Source: Pseudaquidulcibacter sp041917055 | GTDB taxonomy: Bacteria > Pseudomonadota > Alphaproteobacteria > Caulobacterales > Aquidulcibacteraceae | DNA length: 64,000 nt | Direction of reading: 5' to 3' | NCBI GenBank assembly: GCA_041917055.1 | Contig: JAYRYJ010000007.1 | Location: forward strand, 62,001 to 126,000 | Translations under genes and position numbers: made by a program | Notes under the pieces: generated by a model | What the model was told of the DNA's origin: nothing | What the model saw: the letters and a program-made list of their open reading frames with translations, nothing else | Database searches by the model: none | Shown here: positions 1 to 8,716 of the stretch, piece after piece | How the letters are laid out: each line of letters begins with the position of its first letter | How positions within the stretch are numbered: position 1 is the stretch's first letter

Positions 1-826
1 AAATTCCTTTGGAATAAGAAATCCCTGCGCCGCGAATAAAGGCATGAAGCCAAAGCGCAAAAACCCATGCCAAATGCGGCAAAAGCATAAGCCAAAACCA
101 CGGATTTGGCATTAAACGAATATAGGCCAATTCACGATTGCGAATACCGTGAAAAACCGCATAATCAGAATAGCGCGAACTTGATGCCGAGGCTTTATGA
201 TGCACAATCGCATTGGCGAGTAAAATGCAATTTCCGCTCAATAATCGATGGCGAAAGCCCAAATCGACATCTTCATAATATGAGTTAAAACTCTCCTCAA
301 AACCACCCAATTCCAAGAATCGTGATTTTTTCCAGATTGATGCCGCGCCGCAGGCGCTAAAAACTTCGCCATCATGTAGGTTTTGCGGGATTGGCTTTCT
401 ATGACCGCCGCGCCAAGCAATGCCGTAAATCGAAAAACAATCCCCTGCGCCGTCCAATACCCCGTCTTGCCCATCAAGATATTGTAAAGAGGCAAAACTT
501 TCGCAATTCGGATAATTGTCTATTCCCCTGTCAATTTCCAAAAGCCAGTTTTCGTCAGGAAAAGCGTCGGGATTTAGTAAAATAAGCCAATCGCCCTTGG
601 CGACTTTTGCGCCTTGATTATTGGCGCGCGCAAAGCCGATATTTTCGCTATTGGAGATAAAAATATCGGCACGCGATTTTTGCGCCTCATTCGGTGCAAA
701 TAGGGGGGAGGCATTGTCAATAAGAATTATCTCGAAATCACGAATTTTTTGCCGTTCCAAACAATCAAATAATCGGTCTAAATCTTTACCGCTTTGGTAA
801 GAAACTATTAGGATGGTGAATTTCAC
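1..826 (-). CDS. Family 2 glycosyltransferase, C-terminus cut by window edge
   Basis: The minus strand reads from a GTG at 826 (or a TTG at 832, two codons earlier, right after a TAA) and stays open to the window edge. The protein starts MKFTILIVSYQSGKDLDRLF and carries GT-A fold marks: a nucleotide-binding start, the ENIGFARANNQGA segment, and an LNPD motif in place of the usual DxD that binds metal and nucleotide sugar. Later come GGFEESFNSYYEDVDLGFR (acceptor and catalytic base region) and a hydrophobic stretch near the edge. This layout is typical of rhamnosyltransferase-like enzymes of surface polysaccharide synthesis. The acceptor is unknown. The 3' end lies outside the window. Confidence 0.85.
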   Translation of the reverse strand, partial: MKFTILIVSYQSGKDLDRLFDCLERQKIRDFEIILIDNASPLFAPNEAQKSRADIFISNSENIGFARANNQGAKVAKGDWLILLNPDAFPDENWLLEIDRGIDNYPNCESFASLQYLDGQDGVLDGAGDCFSIYGIAWRGGHRKPIPQNLHDGEVFSACGAASIWKKSRFLELGGFEESFNSYYEDVDLGFRHRLLSGNCILLANAIVHHKASASSSRYSDYAVFHGIRNRELAYIRLMPNPWFWLMLLPHLAWVFALWLHAFIRGAGISYSKGI

Positions 827-859
827 ACTCAATTAATTCACGCTTTCCAAATTTAGAGC

Positions 860-1231
860 CTAATTCGCCGGTAAATCTAAGCCGTTTGGCATTTGACCGT
901 CGAAATAGCGCACGGAACAGCCATAGCCGACATCCAATTTCGCCTCAGCAATCGAGAGGCCCAAAAGAGTCACAAAGACTTTTTCATCCATATAAACTAA
1001 TTTCATGTGTTTGGTGAATTTTGCGCCAATTGTTTCGTCCATATCCGCAAGGCACGAGTCTTCTTGGCGATTTTGCACATAAAGACACGAACACATTTGC
1101 TTTGCCATTAATCCGGTGGCGATTTCGGCGTATTTTTTGCCATAATAAAGCGTGATTGCCGAAATTAATAAAATCAGCAAAATCACAATACCGACCAGAC
1201 CGGAAAGAGAAATTCGTTTTTTCAAAGCCAA
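860..1231 (-). CDS. Small membrane-anchored protein with four cysteines, unknown function
   Basis: Not recognised. It has 123 residues, a basic N-terminus and one strong membrane helix (about residues 10-30). The soluble domain, probably periplasmic, carries Cys in MCSC and DSC and a further Cys in GYGCSVRY, which could form disulfides. The start is a TTG at 1231 with AAAGG upstream; a second in-frame TTG at 1225 is also possible. It is divergent from the serine hydrolase at 1301, so the two may share the 70-base control region. It sits 34 bases upstream of the glycosyltransferase on the same strand and may be cotranscribed with it. Confidence 0.6.
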   Translation of the reverse strand: MALKKRISLSGLVGIVILLILLISAITLYYGKKYAEIATGLMAKQMCSCLYVQNRQEDSCLADMDETIGAKFTKHMKLVYMDEKVFVTLLGLSIAEAKLDVGYGCSVRYFDGQMPNGLDLPAN

Positions 1232-1300
1232 AACACCTTTTGTTTTTGATGATAGCTTCTATAATACATATAGCAATTTTGAAAGCAAAAAGGATAGTGC

Positions 1301-2476
1301 ATGCGCGCCGCGTTTAAATTTGGTTTGGCTTTAATCCCTATTTTTGGCGCTTCTGTCTTGTTTGCCAATTATCCGATTGCCTCCAGCGCTGTACCGCCAA
1401 AAACCGAATTGAGTGCATTGCCACCGCAACCGAATGGCGTGCCATACCCTACAAAACAATGGCAGTATCAAGTTTTAAACCCGGGGGCACAAGCGAAATT
1501 AAAGGCCGTAGTGAACAAGGGCTTTGACAAATCAATCCCGGAATTGGGTGAAACCCGCGCTTTATTAATCGTCAAAGGTTCAAAAATCATTCACGAACAA
1601 TATGCTAAAGGTTATGACAAGGATACGCGCCTTATTTCATGGTCAATGGGCAAATCGATCACTTCAGCTTTGTATGGAATTTTACAAAAACAAGGCAAAG
1701 TTAAATTAGATGATACTTTGAATAATCCGTTTTGGTCCAAAGATGATGCACGCAATAAAATTACGTTCGATCAAGCATTGCGCATGAGTGATGGAATAAA
1801 TTGGCGCGAAGAAAATTATTCAGACCCATTGCATAATGACGCCGCGATCATGCTTTTTGGCAAAGGTCGCGACAATATTGTTAAATATGTTTCTTCGCGC
1901 CCCAAAAAACACAATCCCGGCGAAGTTTGGAACTATTCGTCGGGAACAACAAATCTTATCGCTGCTGCGATTTCTCAAAGATTGGGGCCACGCCAAGCCG
2001 GTGACCCGACTGGGAAAATTGCCATGCGTAATTTCATGTTCGATAATTTATTCAAACCCATTGGTATGTCGCAAACTTCGCCTGAATTTGATGCCAATGG
2101 CAATTTGTATGGTTCGAGCTTGATCTATGCGACGGCCCAAGATTATGCTCGTTTTGGGCTTTTGTTCTTGCGTGGTGGCAAATGGGAAGACAAACAGATT
2201 TTGGACACTTCCTTTGTTGATTATGTTCGCACACCGACTGTTTCCAAAAATGCGACCCATTATGGCGCGCATTGGTGGCTATCGCCTTCGAATAAGGCTG
2301 GTCTATTGAAAAACGGCCCATATGATAGTTTTGAAGCGCACGGGCATGAGGGGCAAATTATTATGGTAATTCCGTCTAAGGACTTGGTGATTGTTCGTCT
2401 TGGAATGTCAAACCATGAAAAATCTTGGGACAGGCTTGGTGATTATTTGCAAAATATTGTGAATGCTATTGAATAA
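1301..2476 (+). CDS. Serine hydrolase of the class C beta-lactamase / NylB family
   Basis: A 391-residue protein with an N-terminal hydrophobic export signal (about residues 5-30), so probably periplasmic. The catalytic S-x-x-K tetrad is SMGK at 115-118, followed by Y212-S-S in NYSSGT and a third motif at HGHEG (347-351). This is the penicillin-binding/class C fold, closest in layout to 6-aminohexanoate-dimer hydrolase (NylB) and esterase EstB. The natural substrate cannot be read from sequence; ester or amide hydrolysis is likely. The ATG follows AGGATAGTGC. It is a single gene, divergent from the cysteine-rich membrane protein. Confidence 0.85.
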   Translation: MRAAFKFGLALIPIFGASVLFANYPIASSAVPPKTELSALPPQPNGVPYPTKQWQYQVLNPGAQAKLKAVVNKGFDKSIPELGETRALLIVKGSKIIHEQYAKGYDKDTRLISWSMGKSITSALYGILQKQGKVKLDDTLNNPFWSKDDARNKITFDQALRMSDGINWREENYSDPLHNDAAIMLFGKGRDNIVKYVSSRPKKHNPGEVWNYSSGTTNLIAAAISQRLGPRQAGDPTGKIAMRNFMFDNLFKPIGMSQTSPEFDANGNLYGSSLIYATAQDYARFGLLFLRGGKWEDKQILDTSFVDYVRTPTVSKNATHYGAHWWLSPSNKAGLLKNGPYDSFEAHGHEGQIIMVIPSKDLVIVRLGMSNHEKSWDRLGDYLQNIVNAIE

Positions 2477-2593
2477 TAGTGTTTTGCCAAAAAATTGACC
2501 GTCTTCTAATGCTGAATGCATTGCGAATAAAAAATTAACTTATCTATTGCAAATTGCGTCAACTGATTCACTTTATGGCGCGGCGCAATTTCA

Positions 2594-4729
2594 ATGAACC
2601 AAAATAATAATAGTCAAACAAACCAAGGCGCTGCAAATCCTGAGAACGATGTTTTCGCCTCTATTCAACAATTCTTACGCGCCGAACAAACTCAACCGCC
2701 CAAAGCGCCTGCGCAAAACCGCGTACCAACGCCGCAAAACACGGCAAGGGCGGCGCCATCGCAACCTGTCGTACCGCCACAAAAACCTGTCGAAAAGCCG
2801 CTTTTTGCCAGTCCGTCTGCTAATGTTCCAAGTGTGCAAAGACCTGCTGGTATTAAGACTGTTTCAAATTCTCATGATGCGAATCCAATAAGTGCAGCCA
2901 ATAATCACTCGAGCACCTTACCCGCGACTGACCGGCGCTCTAAAGACCAAGAAAAATTGCGCTCAATCGGGAATGTCACTTGTTGTTCCGGTACGAAAGT
3001 CGCAATTGCCACTTTGGCAAATACACTAAGTCTAAGCGATGAAACCGCATGGGCAGTTGGTCAAATGGTTTCTATTGTTACCAATTATGGTCGCATCGTT
3101 GCTTTGGTGCGCGAAATGCGCACTGAATTGAATTATTGGGACGATTTGGGTGCAAATACCGTAATTGTCGAGGCCGACATTGTTGGTGAAATTAATGATT
3201 CAAGTGATGGCGTAGTTTTCAAGCGCGGCGTAACCAAATATCCGGGCGTCGGCGCATTGGTGCACAAAATCCGTTCCAAAGACCTTGAGGCGATTTATGA
3301 TTTAGGCAATCGCAAAGGCGTTAAAATCGGAACTCTTAGTCAAAATTCGCAAATCAATGCCATGGTTGGCGTCGATGATATTTTAAGACGCCACGCCGCG
3401 ATTTTGGGCACAACCGGTGTCGGTAAATCCTGCGCAGTCAGTCTTATTATTTCGCGAGCGCTTGAATGCGAACCGAATTTGCGTGTTGTAATGCTTGATC
3501 CGCATAATGAATTTGGGACGGCATTTGGCAATAGGGCGACAACATTAGATCAAACTAATCTAACGCTTCCATATTGGGTTTTGAATTTTGATGAATTGGA
3601 AGATGTTATTTTTCGCGGCAAGCCCAATGTGAAGGAAAGCGATATTCTGCGCGATTTGGTAGTAGTATGCAAAAACGAACGTCGCAATCAATTAGCAGAA
3701 GCGGGTGTAAAAGACCTTGATACCGGAATCATAAATGTCGATTCGCCTGTTCCGTATCGAACTGCTGACGTCATTCGCCATATTGACGATATTTTGGGGC
3801 ATTTAGAGCCGCGTTTTGACCGCCATGATTTGCGCTCTTTAAGAGTTAGAATCGAGCTTTTGGAAAGCAATCAAAGATATAATTTCATGTTCCAACGAGG
3901 TGGTCGTGAAGAAAATTATGCGGCAATTATTTCTAAGATTTTCCGCCTGCCTTCGCACGGTAAACCAATCACCACAATAAATCTTTCTGGCTTGCCAAGT
4001 GAGGTTATGAATGCGGTGGCTTCGGTTATTGCACGCCTTAGTTTTGATGTGGCGCGCGCAAGCCGTGACGCAATGAAAGTGCTTTTGGTGTGCGAAGAAG
4101 CACATAGATATGTCCCGCGCGACAAGGATTTGGGCTTTATTCCGACGCGTATCGCGATTTCGCGTATTGCAAAAGAAGGCCGCAAATATGGTTGCGCAAT
4201 CGCAATCGTCACTCAAAGGCCGGGTGAGCTGGATCAGACTATTCTTTCACAATGTTCGACAATTTTCACCTTGCGCTTAACCAATGAGCACGACCAAGAA
4301 ATTATTCGTTCGGCTTTGTCGGATTCCTCAAGTTCGGTAACTAACTTTATTTCCTCTCTGGATAATCGTGAAGCGATTGCATTTGGTGAGGGTGTTGCGG
4401 TGCCGATGCGCTTGCGATTCGATGATTATGATTTGGCGAAAATGCGCGCTGAAAGCGACAATAATGAAGCAATGGCGCAAGTTATAGATATAGATCAATT
4501 AGACACTCGAATTTTGATAAATAATATGCGTGGCATGATAGATCATTCTATTTTCAATACTGATGAAAAAGCGTCAACTAGCCCTGCAAACGGACCGCAA
4601 AACCCAATTCGCCCCGGCTTAACGCGCCCGAATTTATTAAAACGCGATATTGCCGAAATTTTAGGTTCAAAGCCCGAAACAGCTAAAAAACCCGGTATTG
4701 TGTCGCCTGGACTGACCAGACGGAATTAG
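2594..4729 (+). CDS. HerA-type (DUF87) ATPase
   Basis: A 711-residue FtsK/HerA superfamily ATPase. Residues 1-120 are a Gln/Pro/Asn-rich, probably disordered tail. About 125-260 match the HAS-barrel domain in position. Walker A is GTTGVGKS (272-279), and Walker B is VLLVCEEAHRY (496-506) with two acidic residues. The arginine-rich segment after it (SRIAKEGRKYG) and the ITQRPGE-like VTQRPGELD motif are typical of HerA hexamers. HerA proteins are DNA pumps, usually paired with NurA nuclease or with defence effectors. No NurA or nuclease gene is adjacent, so its partner is unknown. No strong ribosome site precedes the ATG. Confidence 0.85.
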   Translation: MNQNNNSQTNQGAANPENDVFASIQQFLRAEQTQPPKAPAQNRVPTPQNTARAAPSQPVVPPQKPVEKPLFASPSANVPSVQRPAGIKTVSNSHDANPISAANNHSSTLPATDRRSKDQEKLRSIGNVTCCSGTKVAIATLANTLSLSDETAWAVGQMVSIVTNYGRIVALVREMRTELNYWDDLGANTVIVEADIVGEINDSSDGVVFKRGVTKYPGVGALVHKIRSKDLEAIYDLGNRKGVKIGTLSQNSQINAMVGVDDILRRHAAILGTTGVGKSCAVSLIISRALECEPNLRVVMLDPHNEFGTAFGNRATTLDQTNLTLPYWVLNFDELEDVIFRGKPNVKESDILRDLVVVCKNERRNQLAEAGVKDLDTGIINVDSPVPYRTADVIRHIDDILGHLEPRFDRHDLRSLRVRIELLESNQRYNFMFQRGGREENYAAIISKIFRLPSHGKPITTINLSGLPSEVMNAVASVIARLSFDVARASRDAMKVLLVCEEAHRYVPRDKDLGFIPTRIAISRIAKEGRKYGCAIAIVTQRPGELDQTILSQCSTIFTLRLTNEHDQEIIRSALSDSSSSVTNFISSLDNREAIAFGEGVAVPMRLRFDDYDLAKMRAESDNNEAMAQVIDIDQLDTRILINNMRGMIDHSIFNTDEKASTSPANGPQNPIRPGLTRPNLLKRDIAEILGSKPETAKKPGIVSPGLTRRN

Positions 4730-4734
4730 GACAC

Positions 4735-4876
4735 AAGAATTAAGAATTAAGAATCAATTGGCTTTTGCCAAAATTTTAATTCCCAATTTTGCGCCAGTTT
4801 CAATCTTGATTATTTTTTGAAATGAACCGCTTTTTAAAGCTTCATAATAAACTACCCAATTCTTAATTCTTAATCC
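4735..4876. repeat. AT-rich element with 16-bp terminal inverted repeats
   Basis: ATTAAGAATTAAGAAT at 4739-4754 is repeated exactly as its reverse complement at 4859-4874, bounding about 140 bases with no open frame. Short versions of the same TTAATTCTTAATTC motif lie in other gaps of the window (near 13146, 37113 and 60629). It may be a small non-autonomous mobile element or a dispersed intergenic repeat. No target duplication is evident. Confidence 0.5.
4758..4780 (+). terminator. Weak stem-loop after the HerA-type gene
   Basis: TTGGC-TTTT-GCCAA (4758-4771) can form a five-pair hairpin and is followed by AATTTTAAT. The T-run is short, so this is at best a weak terminator 29 bases after the stop of the HerA-type gene. 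It lies inside the inverted-repeat element. Confidence 0.3.
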
Positions 4877-5027
4877 AAAAACGTTATTCTTGGTAAATGA
4901 AACCTTAACCTACGGATTTAACACAAGAATCTATTAGTAATTTTATACATTGAGCAGCAGTCTCCTTCGGTTTGATAACTTTTCGCTAACCAACGCACCT
5001 CAGATTTCCATAAAAAGACGGATAAAA

Positions 5028-5531
5028 ATGCGTAACGAATCACTAAACCTAAAAAACACTGCCAATCAGAATTTGGGCGAATTTTCTGATATTAAATTTA
5101 AGCAAATTGCGTATGAACGCCTGTGCTGGTCTATGTTGCGTGAGTGTTCGCAAGTCATAAATCTGTCTTTTGCCGATATTGTTGAAATTCAAGGAGAAGG
5201 GAAAGGCGCGCATACCGCAATGCTCGCGCGGCAATTCGAAACCTTGATGTTCGAAGATAGACAATGTTTTGATAATTCAGACGCTTGCCGCGTTTTGTGG
5301 CTTACACCTAATGCTGATTGGGAAATCGCACAAGAAAGTGCGCAATTTTGTGACATAATTGTGGTTTGCCATGCTGCAAACCAAGTGCGTGAGATATTAA
5401 ACAGATTTGACAGTTTCGCACGCATTGCCGCAAGACGTGAAATCGGTAATAATATCGCTTTGAGTGTGTTTGGTAAAAATTTGTCACGCGATGTTTTCAA
5501 ACCAAAAGTAAGGTGCGAACTCGCGGCATAA
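5028..5531 (+). CDS. Hypothetical protein upstream of the MprF-like gene
   Basis: Not recognised. It has 167 residues if started at the ATG at 5028 (MRNESLNLKN); an upstream TTG at 4950 would add 26 poorly protein-like residues. There are no membrane segments and no signal peptide. The middle part (DACRVLWLTPNADWEIAQ, then CDIIVVCHAANQV) suggests alternating strands and helices of an alpha/beta domain, but no catalytic motif stands out. It ends 12 bases before the MprF-like gene and is probably cotranscribed with it. Confidence 0.5.
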   Translation: MRNESLNLKNTANQNLGEFSDIKFKQIAYERLCWSMLRECSQVINLSFADIVEIQGEGKGAHTAMLARQFETLMFEDRQCFDNSDACRVLWLTPNADWEIAQESAQFCDIIVVCHAANQVREILNRFDSFARIAARREIGNNIALSVFGKNLSRDVFKPKVRCELAA

Positions 5532-5543
5532 AAGCGGGTTTGC

Positions 5544-7184
5544 GTGGTTAAAAATACGGCTGCACATATTTTGCGTATTGCAAATCAGGTTTGGGATTTT
5601 GTCAGAATTCCCATCAATTTTGTTACTTCAAATCCCAAAATCACGACTTTCACATCGCTATTGGTGTTTTTGATTGCGCTTAAATTTATCAATTCAGAAT
5701 TAAATGCATTCGCTTTATCCGATATCGCCTCGGCATTCGATAATGTCCGGATTTCCAGCACTTTATTGGCAATTCTGACCGCGACTTTGTCCTATGCTGC
5801 CTTGGTAATGAATGACAGATTTTGCCTTTTCATAATAGGTAAACAATTGGCGATTTGGCGCACTTTGCGCGCAACTATTGCATCTTATGCCATGGCGCGA
5901 ACCTTGGGCTATTCTTGGGCAACGGCATCGACCGCACGCGCGCGCCTATATCGTCGTTGGGGCCTGTCGCAGTCGGAAATTGGCGCTTTATCTTTTTCAA
6001 CGGCGACAATGGTGCAAATTGGCGCGATGTTTGGCGCAGCATTAGGGCTAATATTCGGTTGTTTTGAAATCGCCAATCATGGGCCGTTTGATGCGATGTT
6101 TTGGTTCTTTGTCGGTCTGATAATCCTATTACCGACAATCGCGATCTTGGCATTATGCAATTCGCAAATCGATGAGATCAAATGGGGCGATACCAAAATC
6201 ACACTTCCGAAGGCTTTGGATTTTTTCAAACACGTTTTATTGATTTCAATCGATAAAATCGGCGCGGCTTTGTGCCTCTATTTCCTTTTGCCCGATCATG
6301 GCGGTTGGAGTTTTTTGCCATTTTTGGCAGTCTTTGTATTAGCGGGTCTTTTGGGCGCTTTATCGGGTGCACCGGGGGGCATTGGCGTGTTTGAAGCTGC
6401 GATTTTGAAAATGGCACCGAATGACCAGAATATTCCCGGCGCTGCGGTTGCACTTTTGGTTTATCGTTTGATTTATAACATCGTCCCGTTAGTAATGGGG
6501 GTTTTGGTATTGGCGCACGACCATGCTGCTTATGTCGCAAAACCGGCGGGAAGGGCGGCGATAAAAGTTTCAAAGGCCGCATTCCACGTCGCACCGCAGA
6601 TTTTGGCGCTCTTGGTTTTCTTTTGCGGTTATTTATTAATCGGCGCGGCAACAGTGCCGATTTCATCAAGTAATACTTTGCGCTTTGAAAAATTATTGCC
6701 TTTGATTTCTTATGAAACCGCACATTTCTTTTCGGCAATTATCGGTATCATATTGCTTTTGAAAGCGAATTTCCTGTGGCGTGAAAGCCGATTTGCTAAT
6801 ACGACCGTGCTTTTATACCTTTTGGCGGGAATTGTATTATCTTTGATTAAAGGGGTGGCATGGGAAATTGCATCGGTTCTATTGCTCGCATTTGTTTTAT
6901 TATTTGTGGCGCGTTCGGAATTTGAAGTCGCACCGTCAAATGTAAAACCCAAATTTTCCTATCGCTTTATTGCCGCCATTATCGGCTCTTTGGCGTCAAT
7001 CGCCTGGTTTTCGTATTTTGCCTATAATGGCCTTGATTATAGCAATGGATTATGGATAGATTTCGGCAAAAATGCCGACGCATCAAGGGCAATGCGCGCA
7101 CTGGGCGGGGCGGTTTTAGTGTTTATTGCGATGCTTGCGATGAACGCAATTGCGAATCTTAAACCACGGCTTCGATCAAAATAG
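5544..7184 (+). CDS. MprF-like integral membrane protein (lipid flippase domain only)
   Basis: A 546-residue, multi-span membrane protein beginning at a GTG. The N-terminal two thirds match the lysylphosphatidylglycerol-synthase transmembrane (UPF0104/YbhN/MprF) family: the segment around GALSGAPGGIGVFEAAI (roughly residues 270-290) is the hallmark of that domain. Further hydrophobic segments follow to the end. The cytosolic aminoacyl-transferase domain (DUF2156) of true MprF is absent, so it should not make lysyl-phosphatidylglycerol. Transport or flipping of a lipid is the likely role. Its 3' end overlaps the convergent ThDP enzyme gene by 26 bases. Confidence 0.75.
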   Translation: MVKNTAAHILRIANQVWDFVRIPINFVTSNPKITTFTSLLVFLIALKFINSELNAFALSDIASAFDNVRISSTLLAILTATLSYAALVMNDRFCLFIIGKQLAIWRTLRATIASYAMARTLGYSWATASTARARLYRRWGLSQSEIGALSFSTATMVQIGAMFGAALGLIFGCFEIANHGPFDAMFWFFVGLIILLPTIAILALCNSQIDEIKWGDTKITLPKALDFFKHVLLISIDKIGAALCLYFLLPDHGGWSFLPFLAVFVLAGLLGALSGAPGGIGVFEAAILKMAPNDQNIPGAAVALLVYRLIYNIVPLVMGVLVLAHDHAAYVAKPAGRAAIKVSKAAFHVAPQILALLVFFCGYLLIGAATVPISSSNTLRFEKLLPLISYETAHFFSAIIGIILLLKANFLWRESRFANTTVLLYLLAGIVLSLIKGVAWEIASVLLLAFVLLFVARSEFEVAPSNVKPKFSYRFIAAIIGSLASIAWFSYFAYNGLDYSNGLWIDFGKNADASRAMRALGGAVLVFIAMLAMNAIANLKPRLRSK

Positions 7185-8709
7185 GTTCGTTTGCCAAAAT
7201 CGCATCTGACAATGCCGCGTCAAATTCTTCTGACGTCTTGACCGAAATCGCTTTGACACCTTGTCCCTCTGCCAATTTGACCCAATCAAGGGTTGGGGCG
7301 TCAATTGAAAGCATTTTTTGCGCGGTTTCGCCAACATTTCCTGCACCCGTTCGTGCCATTTCGATATTTAGGATACGATAATTGCGATTGGCAAATACCA
7401 CACTAACGATCGGCAATTTTTCGCGCGCCATGGTCCAAAGGGCTTGCAAAGTATACATTCCCGCGCCATCACCGCTTAATGCCAAAACTTTACGATTTGG
7501 GGCCGCCATTTGCGCACCGATTGCCAAAGGCAGACCTTGCCCGATTGCACCACCGGTTAGAAACAACCAATCATGCGCATTGGCATTCGCAGTGGCGATA
7601 TAACAAGGCATTCCCGCAGTTACCGCATCATCCGACACAATGGCATTTTCAGGCAAATGCCGCGCGATTGATTGTGCGCAATTAAACGGATTAAGCGCAC
7701 CAGTTGGCGTGGGCATTTCGACCTTTTGCGCCGCTTCGACAGGGGCGGGTGCTGTCAAAGCGTCGCATAATTGTGCCAATGCTTCAATTGTATCTTCATA
7801 TTTCTCACTCAATTGCAATGGCTCGCAACCATCGGGCAATAGTTCTGAGGGCTTGTTCGGATATGCAAAAAAGGCAATCGGCGCTTTGGTGCCGGCAATG
7901 ACCATTAAATCAATGCCTGCCAAATCGGCCTGTGCCATTTCACCGAAATATTGCATTCTATCGGGTGAAAAGATGCCCGCGCCACGGCGTAAGCGCGTCG
8001 GGAAAGTATCGCAAAAAACCCGCACCCCCGCTGCTTTGAGGCGTGCCATATTTTCCAATGATTTACTATCGTAAAGCGCCTTGCCACCAATCAATATTGC
8101 AGGTTTTTTTGCGTTCTTAATTGCCAAAGCGACATTTTCAATCGCGGTCGGTTCAATAAGGCTTGCGGCTTTGTCATTTGCCTTTGGCCCATCAATGCCG
8201 CCCAAATTCCAAGCAGAATCGGCGGGCAAGATTATTGAAACCGGAAAATTCGGCTCATTCATTGCTTCTTCAAACGCTTTAGACGCGATTTCACCAGAAA
8301 TGTCCGCACTTTCAACGATGCCAATATATTTTGAATGCGGCTTGATAAGGGTTTCAAGATCGCAAGTGAGGGGGGCATCATATTTTCTGTGAAAAGTCGC
8401 ATGATCGCCAATGACATTAATCATGGGCACATTGGCCTTCATGGCATTATGAAGATTGGCAATTCCATTACCAAATCCAGCGCCAAGATGAAGCAAAGTC
8501 ATTGCAGGTCTTTCGGCAATGCGCGCAAAACCATCAGCGGCGCCGGTCGCGACACCCTCGAATAGACACAAAACACTTTTGATGCGCGGCTCTTTATCAA
8601 GTGCTTGGACAAGATGCATTTCAGAAGTGCCGGGATTTGCAAAACAATGTGTCACCCCATTTTGTGCCAAAGTCGCGACTAATGCCTGTGCGCCGGTTTT
8701 TTCTGTCAT
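7159..8709 (-). CDS. Acetolactate-synthase-like thiamine diphosphate enzyme
   Basis: A 516-residue member of the ThDP-dependent acetolactate synthase / benzoylformate decarboxylase family. The conserved cofactor-activating glutamate is E51 in LCLFEGVATGAADG. The ThDP/Mg motif starts GDGAGMYTLQ (413-415 for GDG) and ends at NRN (441-443). It is shorter than true IlvB (about 560-590) and has no regulatory-subunit gene beside it, so decarboxylation or carboligation of another 2-oxo acid is as likely as branched-chain synthesis. It is the last gene of a four-gene minus-strand operon, 7 bases after the AMP-ligase gene. Confidence 0.75.
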   Translation of the reverse strand: MTEKTGAQALVATLAQNGVTHCFANPGTSEMHLVQALDKEPRIKSVLCLFEGVATGAADGFARIAERPAMTLLHLGAGFGNGIANLHNAMKANVPMINVIGDHATFHRKYDAPLTCDLETLIKPHSKYIGIVESADISGEIASKAFEEAMNEPNFPVSIILPADSAWNLGGIDGPKANDKAASLIEPTAIENVALAIKNAKKPAILIGGKALYDSKSLENMARLKAAGVRVFCDTFPTRLRRGAGIFSPDRMQYFGEMAQADLAGIDLMVIAGTKAPIAFFAYPNKPSELLPDGCEPLQLSEKYEDTIEALAQLCDALTAPAPVEAAQKVEMPTPTGALNPFNCAQSIARHLPENAIVSDDAVTAGMPCYIATANANAHDWLFLTGGAIGQGLPLAIGAQMAAPNRKVLALSGDGAGMYTLQALWTMAREKLPIVSVVFANRNYRILNIEMARTGAGNVGETAQKMLSIDAPTLDWVKLAEGQGVKAISVKTSEEFDAALSDAILANEPILIEAVV

Positions 8710-8716
8710 TTCGCCC

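Noticed and set aside
6226..6738. 170-codon minus-strand frame opposite the MprF-like gene
   Set aside because: It is strongly Arg/Lys/Pro-rich, as expected from reading hydrophobic codons in reverse; no ribosome site.
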